64,000 nt of DNA, from contig JASLJE010000047.1 in NCBI GenBank assembly GCA_030152565.1, positions 4,063-68,062 of the forward strand, read 5' to 3'. A program made the translations under genes and the position numbers. The stretch comes from Peptoniphilaceae bacterium (GTDB lineage Bacteria; Bacillota; Clostridia; Tissierellales; Peptoniphilaceae). Below are positions 43,357 to 52,119 of this stretch, in pieces. Under the pieces are notes generated by a model. That model had not been told where the DNA came from. It did not search any database and saw only the letters and a list, made by a program, of their open reading frames with translations. Every line of letters begins with the position of its first letter. Within the stretch, counting starts at the first letter, position 1.

Positions 43357-44808
43357 ATGAAGTTTGCTGGAGAGAGTTTAACTTTTGATGATATTTTACT
43401 AAAACCGGGATACTCTGAAGTAGTACCGAGTGAAGTATCATTAAAAACTAAACTAACAAAAAATATTACATTAAATGTGCCTATTATGTCAGCTGGTATG
43501 GATACAGTAACAGAATCTGCTATGGCTATAGCTGTTGCAAGAGAAGGTGGTATTGGTATTATCCATAAGAATATGACAATCGAACAACAGGCAGAGCAAG
43601 TTGATAAGGTTAAAAGATCTGAACATGGGGTAATCACAGACCCATTTTTCCTATCTCCTGACCATAAGATCAAGGATGCTTTAGAGCTTATGGCTCATTT
43701 CAAAATATCAGGAGTACCTATAACTGATGAAAAAGGCTATTTGGTAGGAATTATAACCAATAGGGACATTAGATTCGAAACTGACTTTGAAAAATATATA
43801 AAGGATGCTATGACTAGTGATAAATTAGTTACAGCTAAAGAGGGAACATCCATGGATGAAGCCTTGGAAATCCTAAGAACATATAAGATAGAAAAGTTGC
43901 CTTTAGTTGATGATGAAGGTAAATTAAAAGGCTTGATTACTATTAAGGATATAGAAAAATCAATTTCATATCCAAATTCAGCAAAAGACTCACAAGGTAG
44001 ATTACTTTGTGGAGCAGCAGTAGGGGTTACTGGAGACGTTATGGAAAGAATCCAAGCCCTAGTTGATGCCAAGGTAGACCTTGTTGTTATAGACACTGCC
44101 CATGGTCATAGTGCAGGTGTATTAAAGACTGTTAAGTCTATTAAGGAACACTTCCCTAACCTGGACATAGTTGCAGGTAACGTGGCTACAGCAGAAGCTA
44201 CAGAAGCCCTAATCAAGGCTGGTGCAGATGCTGTTAAGGTTGGTATAGGACCTGGTTCCATCTGTACTACAAGAATTATTGCTGGTATTGGAGTACCACA
44301 AGTTTCAGCTATTATGGACTCTTATGAAGTAGCTAAGAAATACGGCGTATCAATTATAGCTGATGGTGGTATTAAGTACTCAGGAGACGTTACCAAGGCT
44401 CTAGCAGCTGGTGGTAGCGCAGTAATGATAGGTTCCTTATTTGCAGGCTGTAAGGAATCACCTGGAGAAGAAGAATTGTATGAAGGAAGAAGATATAAGG
44501 TTTATAGGGGTATGGGATCTATCACTTCTATGAAGGCTGGTTCTTCTGATAGATACTTCCAACAAAATTCTAAAAAGTTAGTGCCAGAAGGAGTAGAAGG
44601 AAGGGTTGAATACAAGGGACCTTTAGCAGATGTAGTCTTCCAATTACTAGGAGGCCTAAGGGCTGGTATGGGTTATGTGGGAGCAGCAGGCATTCCACAA
44701 TTACAAGAAAACACTGAATTTGTAAAAATAACAAGTGCTTCTTTAATTGAATCCCATCCACACGATATTAATATAACTAAAGAATCTCCTAACTATAGTA
44801 GTAGATAA
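43357..44808 (+). CDS. guaB: IMP dehydrogenase
   Basis: Oxidises IMP to XMP, the first committed step to GMP. The barrel is interrupted by two CBS domains (about 92-205) that bind regulatory nucleotides. Catalytic cysteine in GPGSICTTRII, NAD region DTAHGHS, flap signature YRGMGS. ATG 43357 is chosen over 43354 because GGGAGG (43346-43351) lies five bases upstream. Length 483 aa. Monocistronic: own promoter and terminator. Confidence 0.96.
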   Translation: MKFAGESLTFDDILLKPGYSEVVPSEVSLKTKLTKNITLNVPIMSAGMDTVTESAMAIAVAREGGIGIIHKNMTIEQQAEQVDKVKRSEHGVITDPFFLSPDHKIKDALELMAHFKISGVPITDEKGYLVGIITNRDIRFETDFEKYIKDAMTSDKLVTAKEGTSMDEALEILRTYKIEKLPLVDDEGKLKGLITIKDIEKSISYPNSAKDSQGRLLCGAAVGVTGDVMERIQALVDAKVDLVVIDTAHGHSAGVLKTVKSIKEHFPNLDIVAGNVATAEATEALIKAGADAVKVGIGPGSICTTRIIAGIGVPQVSAIMDSYEVAKKYGVSIIADGGIKYSGDVTKALAAGGSAVMIGSLFAGCKESPGEEELYEGRRYKVYRGMGSITSMKAGSSDRYFQQNSKKLVPEGVEGRVEYKGPLADVVFQLLGGLRAGMGYVGAAGIPQLQENTEFVKITSASLIESHPHDINITKESPNYSSR

Positions 44809-44815
44809 GAATTTG

Positions 44816-44844
44816 ATGACTCAGGAAACTGGGTCATTTTTTTT
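44816..44844 (+). terminator. terminator of guaB
   Basis: Nine-bp stem ATGACTCAG / CTGGGTCAT (one G-U), GAAA loop, eight Ts. Confidence 0.92.
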
Positions 44845-44847
44845 CCC

Positions 44848-44877
44848 TTTACAGAGGCCTGGGTTTTTTGCTATAAT
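44848..44877 (+). promoter_or_regulatory. promoter of the DMT transporter gene
   Basis: TTTACA (44848-44853), 18-bp spacer, TATAAT (44872-44877). Confidence 0.75.
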
Positions 44878-44909
44878 CTAATCTGTTATTATATTAAAAA
44901 GGAGGCATT

Positions 44910-45815
44910 ATGAACGAATTTACATGGTTTTCACTAGCTTTGATAGCCACATTCTTTTGGGGCTTATCAGATGTTACATTTAAAAGGGGAACAGACCCAG
45001 ACGATCCCTACAGCCATTTGAGAATCCTAATCATGATAGGTATTATGATGGGTATTCAAGCTTTCTTTGAACTATATAAATTATATAGCAATGGATTAAC
45101 ATATAGTATTAGGACAGGACTAATTTATTTCCCAATATCATTCTTATATATTTTATCAATGGGAGTAGATTTTTATGGTTATAGGTACTTGAGAATATCT
45201 GTAGGATCACCAGTTGCATCCACATCTGGAGCAATAGCAGGTCTTTTGGCCTATAAGGTTCTAAAGAAACCTATGACAGGTATACAATTTTTTGCAATTA
45301 TTTTAATAGCAACAGGTTTAGTTGCCCTAGCCTATATGGAACATTTAGACTCAAAGAAAGAAAAGTTATCAAAAAAAGAAATAGCAGGTATGGGGGCAGC
45401 AGCCTTTATTTTCCCAGTTACATATGCGATTGTAGACTCTATAGCTACCTTTCTAGATGACGTTTATTTAACCAAGTACTTGACTGAGGAGGAGGCACTT
45501 ATTTCTTTTGAAATGACATTTTTAATAGTTGCCTTGATAGCCTTATTCTATTTGGTAGTTATCAAGAAGCAGGACTATAAGTTAAAAAATGAGAAATTTA
45601 ACATGCTAGGCGGAATTTTTGAAACTGCCGGACAGTTTTTCTATGTTTATGCCCTAAGTGGTAACTCAGTAGTATCAGCTCCAGTAATGAGCCTTGATGG
45701 TATTGTGGCTACAGTTATTGGGGGGATCTGGTTAAAGGAAAAACTTTCTAAAAAACAATACGCTACCATAGCCATGATTGGTGTGGGAGTATTTATACTA
45801 GGATTCTTTGAATAA
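44910..45815 (+). CDS. DMT superfamily (EamA-like) membrane transporter
   Basis: A 301-aa protein with about ten hydrophobic segments in two repeats, typical of EamA-type drug/metabolite transporters (SPVASTSGAIAGLLAYKVL in the first half, SAPVMSLDGIVATVIGGIWL in the second). The second half is the better match to the EamA repeat. The substrate is unknown. It stands alone between guaB and the convergent VWA gene. Confidence 0.85.
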   Translation: MNEFTWFSLALIATFFWGLSDVTFKRGTDPDDPYSHLRILIMIGIMMGIQAFFELYKLYSNGLTYSIRTGLIYFPISFLYILSMGVDFYGYRYLRISVGSPVASTSGAIAGLLAYKVLKKPMTGIQFFAIILIATGLVALAYMEHLDSKKEKLSKKEIAGMGAAAFIFPVTYAIVDSIATFLDDVYLTKYLTEEEALISFEMTFLIVALIALFYLVVIKKQDYKLKNEKFNMLGGIFETAGQFFYVYALSGNSVVSAPVMSLDGIVATVIGGIWLKEKLSKKQYATIAMIGVGVFILGFFE

Positions 45816-45846
45816 AAAAATAAGCTTCTTTGAAGCTTATTTTTAA
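45815..45846. terminator. bidirectional terminator after the transporter gene
   Basis: Ten-bp stem AATAAGCTTC / GAAGCTTATT with a TTT loop, flanked by As and Ts. It serves the convergent VWA gene too. Confidence 0.9.
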
Positions 45847-47549
45847 TTTAACTCATTTTTTAAATAAGAACTTATTATTTGGGAAAACCTCTCTATATTT
45901 TTAATATAGGCAAAGGAGGACCCATATATTTTTTTCATAATAGATATATCATCTTCCAGGCCAGTATAGACTGCCAGTGTCCTTACATTTTGGGCCTGGA
46001 GTTTTCTAAGTTCTAGGGCGCTATCATTTATGGCATAGTTGCCCTCATACTTGGTCATAGACTTGGAAGAGTAGTTATTTATCTTCTGCCTTACGTCGTT
46101 GGGCTTGCCATCAGTTAAGATAAGAAGTAGCTTGTTTTCATAACTGTTGGATTCCATTAGCTTGGCCATCAGCCTAAAGGCCAGACCATCCCTATTAGAT
46201 CCAGAGGGCAAGTATTCAAATATCTTCTTGTTTTCCTTCCTATCAGCATCATAGTCCCTAAAGATCTTTAGGACCAGGTAGTCTTCCACATTATTGAAGG
46301 ACACCACCCTGGTAGGTAGGCCCAGACTAGTAAAGGCTTCAGTTATAATGTAGGCTTGGGAGGCTATCAAATCCTTATTTTCCTTTTGAGAGGCTGAAGA
46401 GTCAAGTAGGATATCAATGGAAAGATTTCCCCTTTCTTCCTTGGTCTCTTTTCTAAAAATATTTTGATCTCTCATATAGAGGTTTCTATAGATTCTATTG
46501 GGTATAAGTCTTCCTTGTGAAGACCTATTTTTAACATAGTTTAGATCATTTAATAAACTATGTTTTATAGACCTTTCCAGGTCTCCTATATTTCTGTCAT
46601 AAATATGGCTATTGGCCTGGTAGGAGGTCAGGTTGTCCTGGAAGTTTTCTTCCATTAGAGACTTTCTATAGGAGGCCTCTACATTGTCCTTATAGTCACC
46701 CCTGGTAATTAAGAGCTTGCTATTTTTATGGTGGTCTCTACATATCAGTCCTTCCAGCCCCTTATTGACCTGGCTTTTTAAGGCTGATTGGCCAAAAATA
46801 TTTTCTATTTGTTCTCTTTTATTGTCCTGGCCCTCATCCTCTAGGGATAGGTTAAGGACTCTTTCATCCTTTAAGACCCTATTATCCAGGTCCATTTCTA
46901 AAGTAAATTCTGCCGAACCTATCAGGCCGTAGTAGTCTTCCAACTTGTCGTCATCTGCCAGGGCCTTTTTACTTCTTTCCTTAAGAAAGTCCTTTAAGTC
47001 CTTATTGGCCTCTAGACCTTCCTTGGTCTTGTCCTGGAAGGAGACTATAAAGAAGTCATTTATAAGTTTGTTAAAGCCTTCTATAAATTCTTCTGTATTT
47101 TCTTTTTCTTTTAGGTCTAAAATACTATTTACCAATTTTCTCTTGGCTTGGTCAACCTTGGGAACCCTGCCCAAGTATTTAAGGGCCAGGGATTTTCTAA
47201 CCTCTTCTACTATATTTCTAGCCTCTTGGTGGTCATAGTACCTTTTAATTTGGAGAAAGTGGTCCTTTCTATAGGCGGAAAGGGCTGGTCTTTCTTTAAT
47301 CATCCTGGGAGCCACATAGGTTTCCAGGGCTAGAAAAAATAGCTCTTTAAAAGTGTCCTGGTCATTAAAACTATCCAGGTAGGACAGGTAGTCTAGGACC
47401 ATCTGGTAGTCCATAAGACCATAGGTAGAACCTATAATTGTTTTTTCATAGAAGGTTTTTTCCTCCAGGTTTTCCAGCCCATCAAAGTTAAGGCTATAGT
47501 CTCTGGATAGAGTCCATAAAAGATTATGATCTAGGCGTTTTTCATCCAT
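45843..47549 (-). CDS. VWA-domain protein, partner of a MoxR ATPase
   Basis: About 568 aa. The N-terminal two thirds are helical and charged with no family I can name. The C-terminal von Willebrand A domain (about 375-560) has the metal-site motif DSSAS (MIDAS DxSxS), the threonine region and ILTDGKPND. The arrangement resembles NorD/CbbO/CobT-type proteins that work with AAA ATPases on metalloenzymes. ATG 47549 is chosen because AGGAG is nine bases upstream; an ATG at 47558 touches it. It overlaps the ATPase stop by eight bases. Confidence 0.85.
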   Translation of the reverse strand: MDEKRLDHNLLWTLSRDYSLNFDGLENLEEKTFYEKTIIGSTYGLMDYQMVLDYLSYLDSFNDQDTFKELFFLALETYVAPRMIKERPALSAYRKDHFLQIKRYYDHQEARNIVEEVRKSLALKYLGRVPKVDQAKRKLVNSILDLKEKENTEEFIEGFNKLINDFFIVSFQDKTKEGLEANKDLKDFLKERSKKALADDDKLEDYYGLIGSAEFTLEMDLDNRVLKDERVLNLSLEDEGQDNKREQIENIFGQSALKSQVNKGLEGLICRDHHKNSKLLITRGDYKDNVEASYRKSLMEENFQDNLTSYQANSHIYDRNIGDLERSIKHSLLNDLNYVKNRSSQGRLIPNRIYRNLYMRDQNIFRKETKEERGNLSIDILLDSSASQKENKDLIASQAYIITEAFTSLGLPTRVVSFNNVEDYLVLKIFRDYDADRKENKKIFEYLPSGSNRDGLAFRLMAKLMESNSYENKLLLILTDGKPNDVRQKINNYSSKSMTKYEGNYAINDSALELRKLQAQNVRTLAVYTGLEDDISIMKKIYGSSFAYIKNIERFSQIISSYLKNELN

Positions 47550-48456
47550 TAAAAACATCTCCTGGCTTTAGGTCTTTGGGAAGATTTATCTTGGCTAAAT
47601 CCCTTAAGACCTGTTTTTCAAAATCATCAAAGGTCTTATTGATTACTCCCATTTCCAAGGCTTCTAGAGGATCTAGTCCCAATTCTATAGAACCAAGGGC
47701 TGCCAAAAGACCTCTCAGGTCTAGAGGTTTGGAAGAAATCTCTGAGTTTTCTACCTTTAGTTCTATATCCTTGAAAAAGCCTGTGAAATAAACTAGGGCT
47801 TCATCTTTTAAGCCAGGGTAGTTAAGCTTGATAATTTGGCCCAGGATGTCCTCGTCCAGGCTAGGCATGTCAATAATCATAAACCTGGATAAAAGGGCCT
47901 CATTAAGCTCTCTGGTCCCTAGATAGCCATAGTTCATGGTGGCTATGAAGCGACAAGAGGGATCTAGCTCGATTCTGTCATAACCTGGCACATCTATAAC
48001 CCTTCTATAGTCTAGGGCTGAGTGAAGAACTGCCAAGGCTTCATTTTTTGCCATGTTAACTTCATCAAAAACAGCAAAGCCGCCTTTTTCTGCCGCTAGA
48101 TAGATAGGGCCCTTCCTAAGTTGTACCTCATTGTCTACAAAGGTATCCATGCCTATTAGTTGGGCTTCATCTGTATTTACGTGAAAGGATACATTCCAAG
48201 CCGGCCTATTAAAAAGTTGGGCCAGATTGTCAGCCAAAAGGTTTTTACCTGTGGCCTTGGGGCCAACTAAAAGTATGTGTTGGCCCTGTAGGATGGCTGT
48301 TATGGCCTGCTCCCAAATTTTTCTTCCTATATATATATATTGGGCCTGGGGAATCCTATCCTCAAGTCCTTCTTCAACTGGATGGTTCTTTCTAAAGTCA
48401 ACCACTTTTTCCAGTAAATCTTCTGATACATTTTGTCTTCTTAAGTCTTCTATCAT
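47542..48456 (-). CDS. MoxR/CbbQ-type AAA+ ATPase
   Basis: 304-aa AAA+ protein. Walker A GPKATGKN (about 63-71), Walker B GFAVFDEVNMAKNEAL (about 121-136), sensor 1 ATMNYGYLGTRELNEALLSRF including the arginine finger region. These ATPases remodel or load cofactors into partner enzymes together with a VWA protein. The VWA gene overlaps its end. It diverges from a 2Fe-2S protein and hydrogenase across 133 bp, making those genes candidate clients (inference). Confidence 0.88.
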   Translation of the reverse strand: MIEDLRRQNVSEDLLEKVVDFRKNHPVEEGLEDRIPQAQYIYIGRKIWEQAITAILQGQHILLVGPKATGKNLLADNLAQLFNRPAWNVSFHVNTDEAQLIGMDTFVDNEVQLRKGPIYLAAEKGGFAVFDEVNMAKNEALAVLHSALDYRRVIDVPGYDRIELDPSCRFIATMNYGYLGTRELNEALLSRFMIIDMPSLDEDILGQIIKLNYPGLKDEALVYFTGFFKDIELKVENSEISSKPLDLRGLLAALGSIELGLDPLEALEMGVINKTFDDFEKQVLRDLAKINLPKDLKPGDVFNG

Positions 48457-48556
48457 TCTACTAACCTCTCTTAAATCTTATCATTCTATTAAGATAAACT
48501 AACTTTTATAAAACATCAAGGATTGTTATTAATTATACATAATAATGAACTTATGC

Positions 48557-48562
48557 TATAAT
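48557..48562 (+). promoter_or_regulatory. -10 box of the hydrogenase operon
   Basis: TATAAT preceded by TTATG about 28 bases before the start of the 2Fe-2S gene. The -35 region (TTATAC at 48533) is weak. No clear Rex operator (TTGTTA-type palindrome) was found. Confidence 0.6.
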
Positions 48563-48589
48563 ATTCTTATCACATTATAAGGAGGCACT

Positions 48590-48859
48590 ATGAAAATTAA
48601 GGTTTGTATGGGGAATAATTGCGTTCTTAATGGAGCTATGGAAATGTGGGATCAAATTTCAAGTATTAATGAATTGATCGAAGCTCATCCTGAAAATTAT
48701 AAAATAGATAGGATAGAATTAGAACCGATTAAATGTCAAAAAATTTGCAAGACCAAGGAGGATCATATTACACCATTGGTTATAGTTGACGACCAAATTA
48801 TTGACGATTATGAAAACAGGTTGGTAATGGAACATATTATGAAGTTAATTAGTAAATAA
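48590..48859 (+). CDS. thioredoxin-like [2Fe-2S] protein
   Basis: 89 aa with the NuoE/thioredoxin-like ferredoxin cysteine pattern: C6 and C11 in VCMGNNC, then C49 and C53 in KCQKIC. Such proteins pass electrons to or from flavin or iron-sulfur partners. It is 12 bases upstream of the hydrogenase gene and probably its electron-transfer partner. No diaphorase (NuoF-like) gene lies next to it. Confidence 0.85.
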   Translation: MKIKVCMGNNCVLNGAMEMWDQISSINELIEAHPENYKIDRIELEPIKCQKICKTKEDHITPLVIVDDQIIDDYENRLVMEHIMKLISK

Positions 48860-48871
48860 ATGGAGTTATAG

Positions 48872-50374
48872 ATGAAAGAGACATATACGGATTTAATTTA
48901 TTTGAGAAGAAAAGTTTTTGCTGAAGTTGCAAAAATTGCCTTTGATAAAACAGATTTGTCAGAATTGGTTAATATACCATATAAGATTTTGCCAGGTGAA
49001 GTTGCTACATATAGGGATAGTATTTTTAAGGAAAGAGCTATCTTAGAAGAAAGAATTAGATTGACCATGGGGCTGGATGTTAGAAAGCCTACTGAATTTA
49101 GTCTAATTACTGATGGAATGGAAAAGTACGATATGAAAGAGGTACACTTTGATCTACCTTTAGTAAACGTTATTCCTTACGCATGCGAAGCATGTCCAAC
49201 CAAGAGGTTAATGGTTACCAACAACTGTAGAAAGTGTCTGGGCCACCCATGTATCAATAGCTGTCCAGTAAATGCTATTAGTATGGGCAAGGACGGAGCA
49301 GTAATAGACCAAGAAAAGTGTATCAAGTGCGGTAGGTGTAAACAGGCCTGTCCTTATAGTGCTATCATTCAATTTGATAGACCATGTGCATCAGTTTGTG
49401 GTGTTGACGCCATTGAAAGTGATGACCTGGGTAGGGCTAAGATTAATCCAGACAAGTGTGTATCTTGTGGTAGATGTATGATGGAATGTCCTTTTGGAGC
49501 AATAATGGACAAGAGTCAAATTTTCCAATTATCAAGATCACTTGCAGACAATGAGAAAAACTACGCTATAATTGCGCCTTCCTTTATAGGACAATTTGGC
49601 GTTTTATCATCACCTTTACAAATCATAGAGGCTATTAAGGCCCTAGGCTTTAGAAATGTTGTTGAGGTGAGTTTGGGAGCCGATATAACTACAGTTAGAG
49701 AGGCTGGAGAGTTTGTGGAAAAGGTGCCAGAAGAAATACCATTTATGGCTACCAGCTGTTGTAACTCTTGGACCTTGATGGTGGAGAAAAAGTTCCCAGA
49801 ATTTAAAGACTATGTATCAGACTCAGCTACGCCTATGCTTGAAACAGCAAAGTATATTAAGTCTGTTGAACCAGAGGCTAGAATTACCTTTATAGGACCT
49901 TGTATATCTAAAAAATTAGAGGGTATGAGAGACCATGTAAAGGACTATGTAGACTATGTTATAACCTATGAAGAACTTATGGGAATGTTTGTAGCCAAGG
50001 ACATAGAGCCAGCAGACATGGAAGTTAGTTCAGACATGAGGTATTCATCATCTCTAGGTAGAGGCTTTGCCGCTGCTGGAGGAGTTGCCAATGCAGTTAA
50101 GGAAACAGCTGAAAAGATGGATCCAGACCTGGATATAAAGGTTGCATCTGCATCTAATTTGGCCGACTGTGTCAAGTTGATGAAGATAGCAAAAGCAGGC
50201 AAGTACGATGGATATTTATTAGAGGGGATGGCCTGTCCAGGTGGCTGTATAGCAGGACCAGGATGTATGTCATCATCACCTAGAGTAAAGAAGGAACTGA
50301 AGAGTTTTATGGATGAGGCAGAGGTTTATTATCCTACAGACAATCTAAATTTAGAGGAAGAACTTGATGGCTAA
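48872..50374 (+). CDS. [FeFe] hydrogenase, probably group B
   Basis: Reversibly reduces protons to hydrogen; cytoplasmic and oxygen-sensitive. A cysteine-rich N-terminal part and a ferredoxin-like domain (about 100-215) hold several 4Fe-4S motifs (CIKCGRCKQACP, CVSCGRCMMECP). The H-cluster motifs are TSCCNSW (L1), GPCISKK (L2) and EGMACPGGCIAGPGC (L3), giving all four cluster cysteines. The N in L1 and the GPC in L2 differ from group A enzymes (TSCCPxW, MPCxxK) and suggest group B. The length is 500 aa. HydEFG maturases are not in the window. Confidence 0.9.
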   Translation: MKETYTDLIYLRRKVFAEVAKIAFDKTDLSELVNIPYKILPGEVATYRDSIFKERAILEERIRLTMGLDVRKPTEFSLITDGMEKYDMKEVHFDLPLVNVIPYACEACPTKRLMVTNNCRKCLGHPCINSCPVNAISMGKDGAVIDQEKCIKCGRCKQACPYSAIIQFDRPCASVCGVDAIESDDLGRAKINPDKCVSCGRCMMECPFGAIMDKSQIFQLSRSLADNEKNYAIIAPSFIGQFGVLSSPLQIIEAIKALGFRNVVEVSLGADITTVREAGEFVEKVPEEIPFMATSCCNSWTLMVEKKFPEFKDYVSDSATPMLETAKYIKSVEPEARITFIGPCISKKLEGMRDHVKDYVDYVITYEELMGMFVAKDIEPADMEVSSDMRYSSSLGRGFAAAGGVANAVKETAEKMDPDLDIKVASASNLADCVKLMKIAKAGKYDGYLLEGMACPGGCIAGPGCMSSSPRVKKELKSFMDEAEVYYPTDNLNLEEELDG

Positions 50375-50399
50375 ACCGAAAGGTTTAGTCATTTTTATT
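50370..50399 (+). terminator. terminator of the hydrogenase operon
   Basis: Stem CTAAACC / GGTTTAG with a GAAA tetraloop, then TCATTTTTATT. It overlaps the stop codon. Confidence 0.85.
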
Positions 50400-50410
50400 G
50401 TATGAAATCG

Positions 50411-50439
50411 TTGTTCACAATATCCTAATATGATATTAT
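50411..50439 (+). promoter_or_regulatory. probable promoter of the pyrophosphatase-glycogen operon
   Basis: TTGTTC (50411-50416), 17-bp spacer, TATTAT (50434-50439). Moderate match; it is the only candidate before the seven following genes. Confidence 0.6.
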
Positions 50440-50472
50440 GGAATTGAAGAATATTTATTAGGAAGGTGAAAA

Positions 50473-52119
50473 ATGAAGGAGAAAGTGTATATTACTGGAC
50501 ATAAAAATCCAGATACAGATTCAATATGTTCAGCATTAGCCTATGCTGATTTAAAAAATAGAAGGGGAGACGTAGAAGCTCAGCCCATTAGAATTGGCGA
50601 GCTAAACCAGGAAACAAAGTTTGTCCTTGACTACTTTGGAGTACAACCACCAGAATATGTGGGAACTCTAAAGCTAAAGGTAAAGGACCTACAATTGGAC
50701 CATGCCCATAGCGTGGCTCCAGAAATATCCATAAATAAAGCTATTAAATTCTTGCAAGAGGGTAATCACACCTCCTTGCCAGTGGTAGATGAAGCAGATG
50801 GACTTGTCGGTATCGTATCTACTTCCAACCTAACCAGATCCTATATGGAGGTTTGGGATGACAGGATTTTATGGAGGGCCAAAACATCTGTAGATAACAT
50901 TATAGATGTTATATCAGCAGAGATAGTTAACTATCCTAAGGACTTTAAGCCCTATGATGGTCGCATAGTTGTCTATGTGAGTGAAGCTGATGAAGAGGGC
51001 CACATAGCCAAGGGAGATATAGTAGTTGGAGGAAATAGGGATGATGTTCACAGGGAGGCCATAGATAGGAAGGCGGGAATTTTAATCCTATCCAGTGGTG
51101 CCAAGATGAAGGACGAAACCCTGGCCTTGGCCAAGAAGAATAACTTAATTGTTCTATCAACCAAGTATAATTCTTTTATGGTTTCAAGACTTTTACCCCA
51201 AGCAATCCCCCTAAAGTATGTTATGACAACGGAAAACCTGACCTACTTCCACCCAGAAGATTTTCTAGAGGATGTGGAAAGGGTTATAAAGACTAAGAAG
51301 TACAGGTCTTTCCCAGTTCTAGACCATAAGAATAGGGTGGTTGGTAATATTTCCAGAAACCACCTACTTTTAGACAGGAAGAAAAAACTTATTATGGTAG
51401 ACCATAATGAGAGAAACCAATCTATTGATGATTTTGATACAGTTGAAGTCGTAGAGATAATAGACCACCACAGGGTGGCTAATATCCATACCAATGGACC
51501 TATTTACTTTAGAAATATACCAGTTGGTTCAACGGCAACAATTATATCCATGATGTTTTTCGAACAAGGAGTTATACCTAGCAAGCAAATAGCAGGGATT
51601 TTAGCATCGGCAATTATTTCAGATACTCTTTTATTTAGATCCCCAACAACCACTAAGACAGACAAGCAAATCCTTATGAGATTGGCTAGAATTGCTGACT
51701 TGGACGTGGAAGAATACGCTATGAAAATGTTTAAGGCAGGAACTTCTTTAGACAACAAGAAGCCATCTGATATCTTAACAGCAGATTCCAAGGTATTTAA
51801 CATAGAAGAAGAAAAGGTTAAGGTAAGTCAAACCTTTACTACTGACCTGGATTCATTGGGAAACATAGAAGAGAGATTGGTTAAGAGGATGCAAGAGATG
51901 AGGGTTGAAAATGGAGATGATGTATTTGTGCTTTTAATTACAGATATCTTCGCCCAAAAATCTAGGGTTTTGGTAGTTGGTAAGTTTGGAGAATCTATAG
52001 CCAAGGAATTTGAACAAGAAATCAGTGACTGTGGATTTTTAGTAGAGGGACTATTATCCCGTAAAAAGCAATTTATACCTAAGATTACAGCTGCCATTAA
52101 TAAAGCAAAGGAAGTTTAA
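50473..52119 (+). CDS. ppaC: manganese-dependent inorganic pyrophosphatase with CBS-DRTGG regulatory insert
   Basis: Family II pyrophosphatase (DHH superfamily), 548 aa. The DHH domain starts VYITGHKNPDTDSICSA with metal ligands H and D, and continues after the insert with MVDHNE and EIIDHHRV. The C-terminal DHHA2 domain ends in SRKKQ, which binds the phosphates. The insert holds a CBS pair split by a DRTGG domain (about 68-300), known to be inhibited by AMP/ADP and activated by Ap4A. Its stop overlaps the glgB start (TAATG), so it is cotranslated with glycogen genes and probably pulls the GlgC reaction forward. Confidence 0.93.
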   Translation: MKEKVYITGHKNPDTDSICSALAYADLKNRRGDVEAQPIRIGELNQETKFVLDYFGVQPPEYVGTLKLKVKDLQLDHAHSVAPEISINKAIKFLQEGNHTSLPVVDEADGLVGIVSTSNLTRSYMEVWDDRILWRAKTSVDNIIDVISAEIVNYPKDFKPYDGRIVVYVSEADEEGHIAKGDIVVGGNRDDVHREAIDRKAGILILSSGAKMKDETLALAKKNNLIVLSTKYNSFMVSRLLPQAIPLKYVMTTENLTYFHPEDFLEDVERVIKTKKYRSFPVLDHKNRVVGNISRNHLLLDRKKKLIMVDHNERNQSIDDFDTVEVVEIIDHHRVANIHTNGPIYFRNIPVGSTATIISMMFFEQGVIPSKQIAGILASAIISDTLLFRSPTTTKTDKQILMRLARIADLDVEEYAMKMFKAGTSLDNKKPSDILTADSKVFNIEEEKVKVSQTFTTDLDSLGNIEERLVKRMQEMRVENGDDVFVLLITDIFAQKSRVLVVGKFGESIAKEFEQEISDCGFLVEGLLSRKKQFIPKITAAINKAKEV

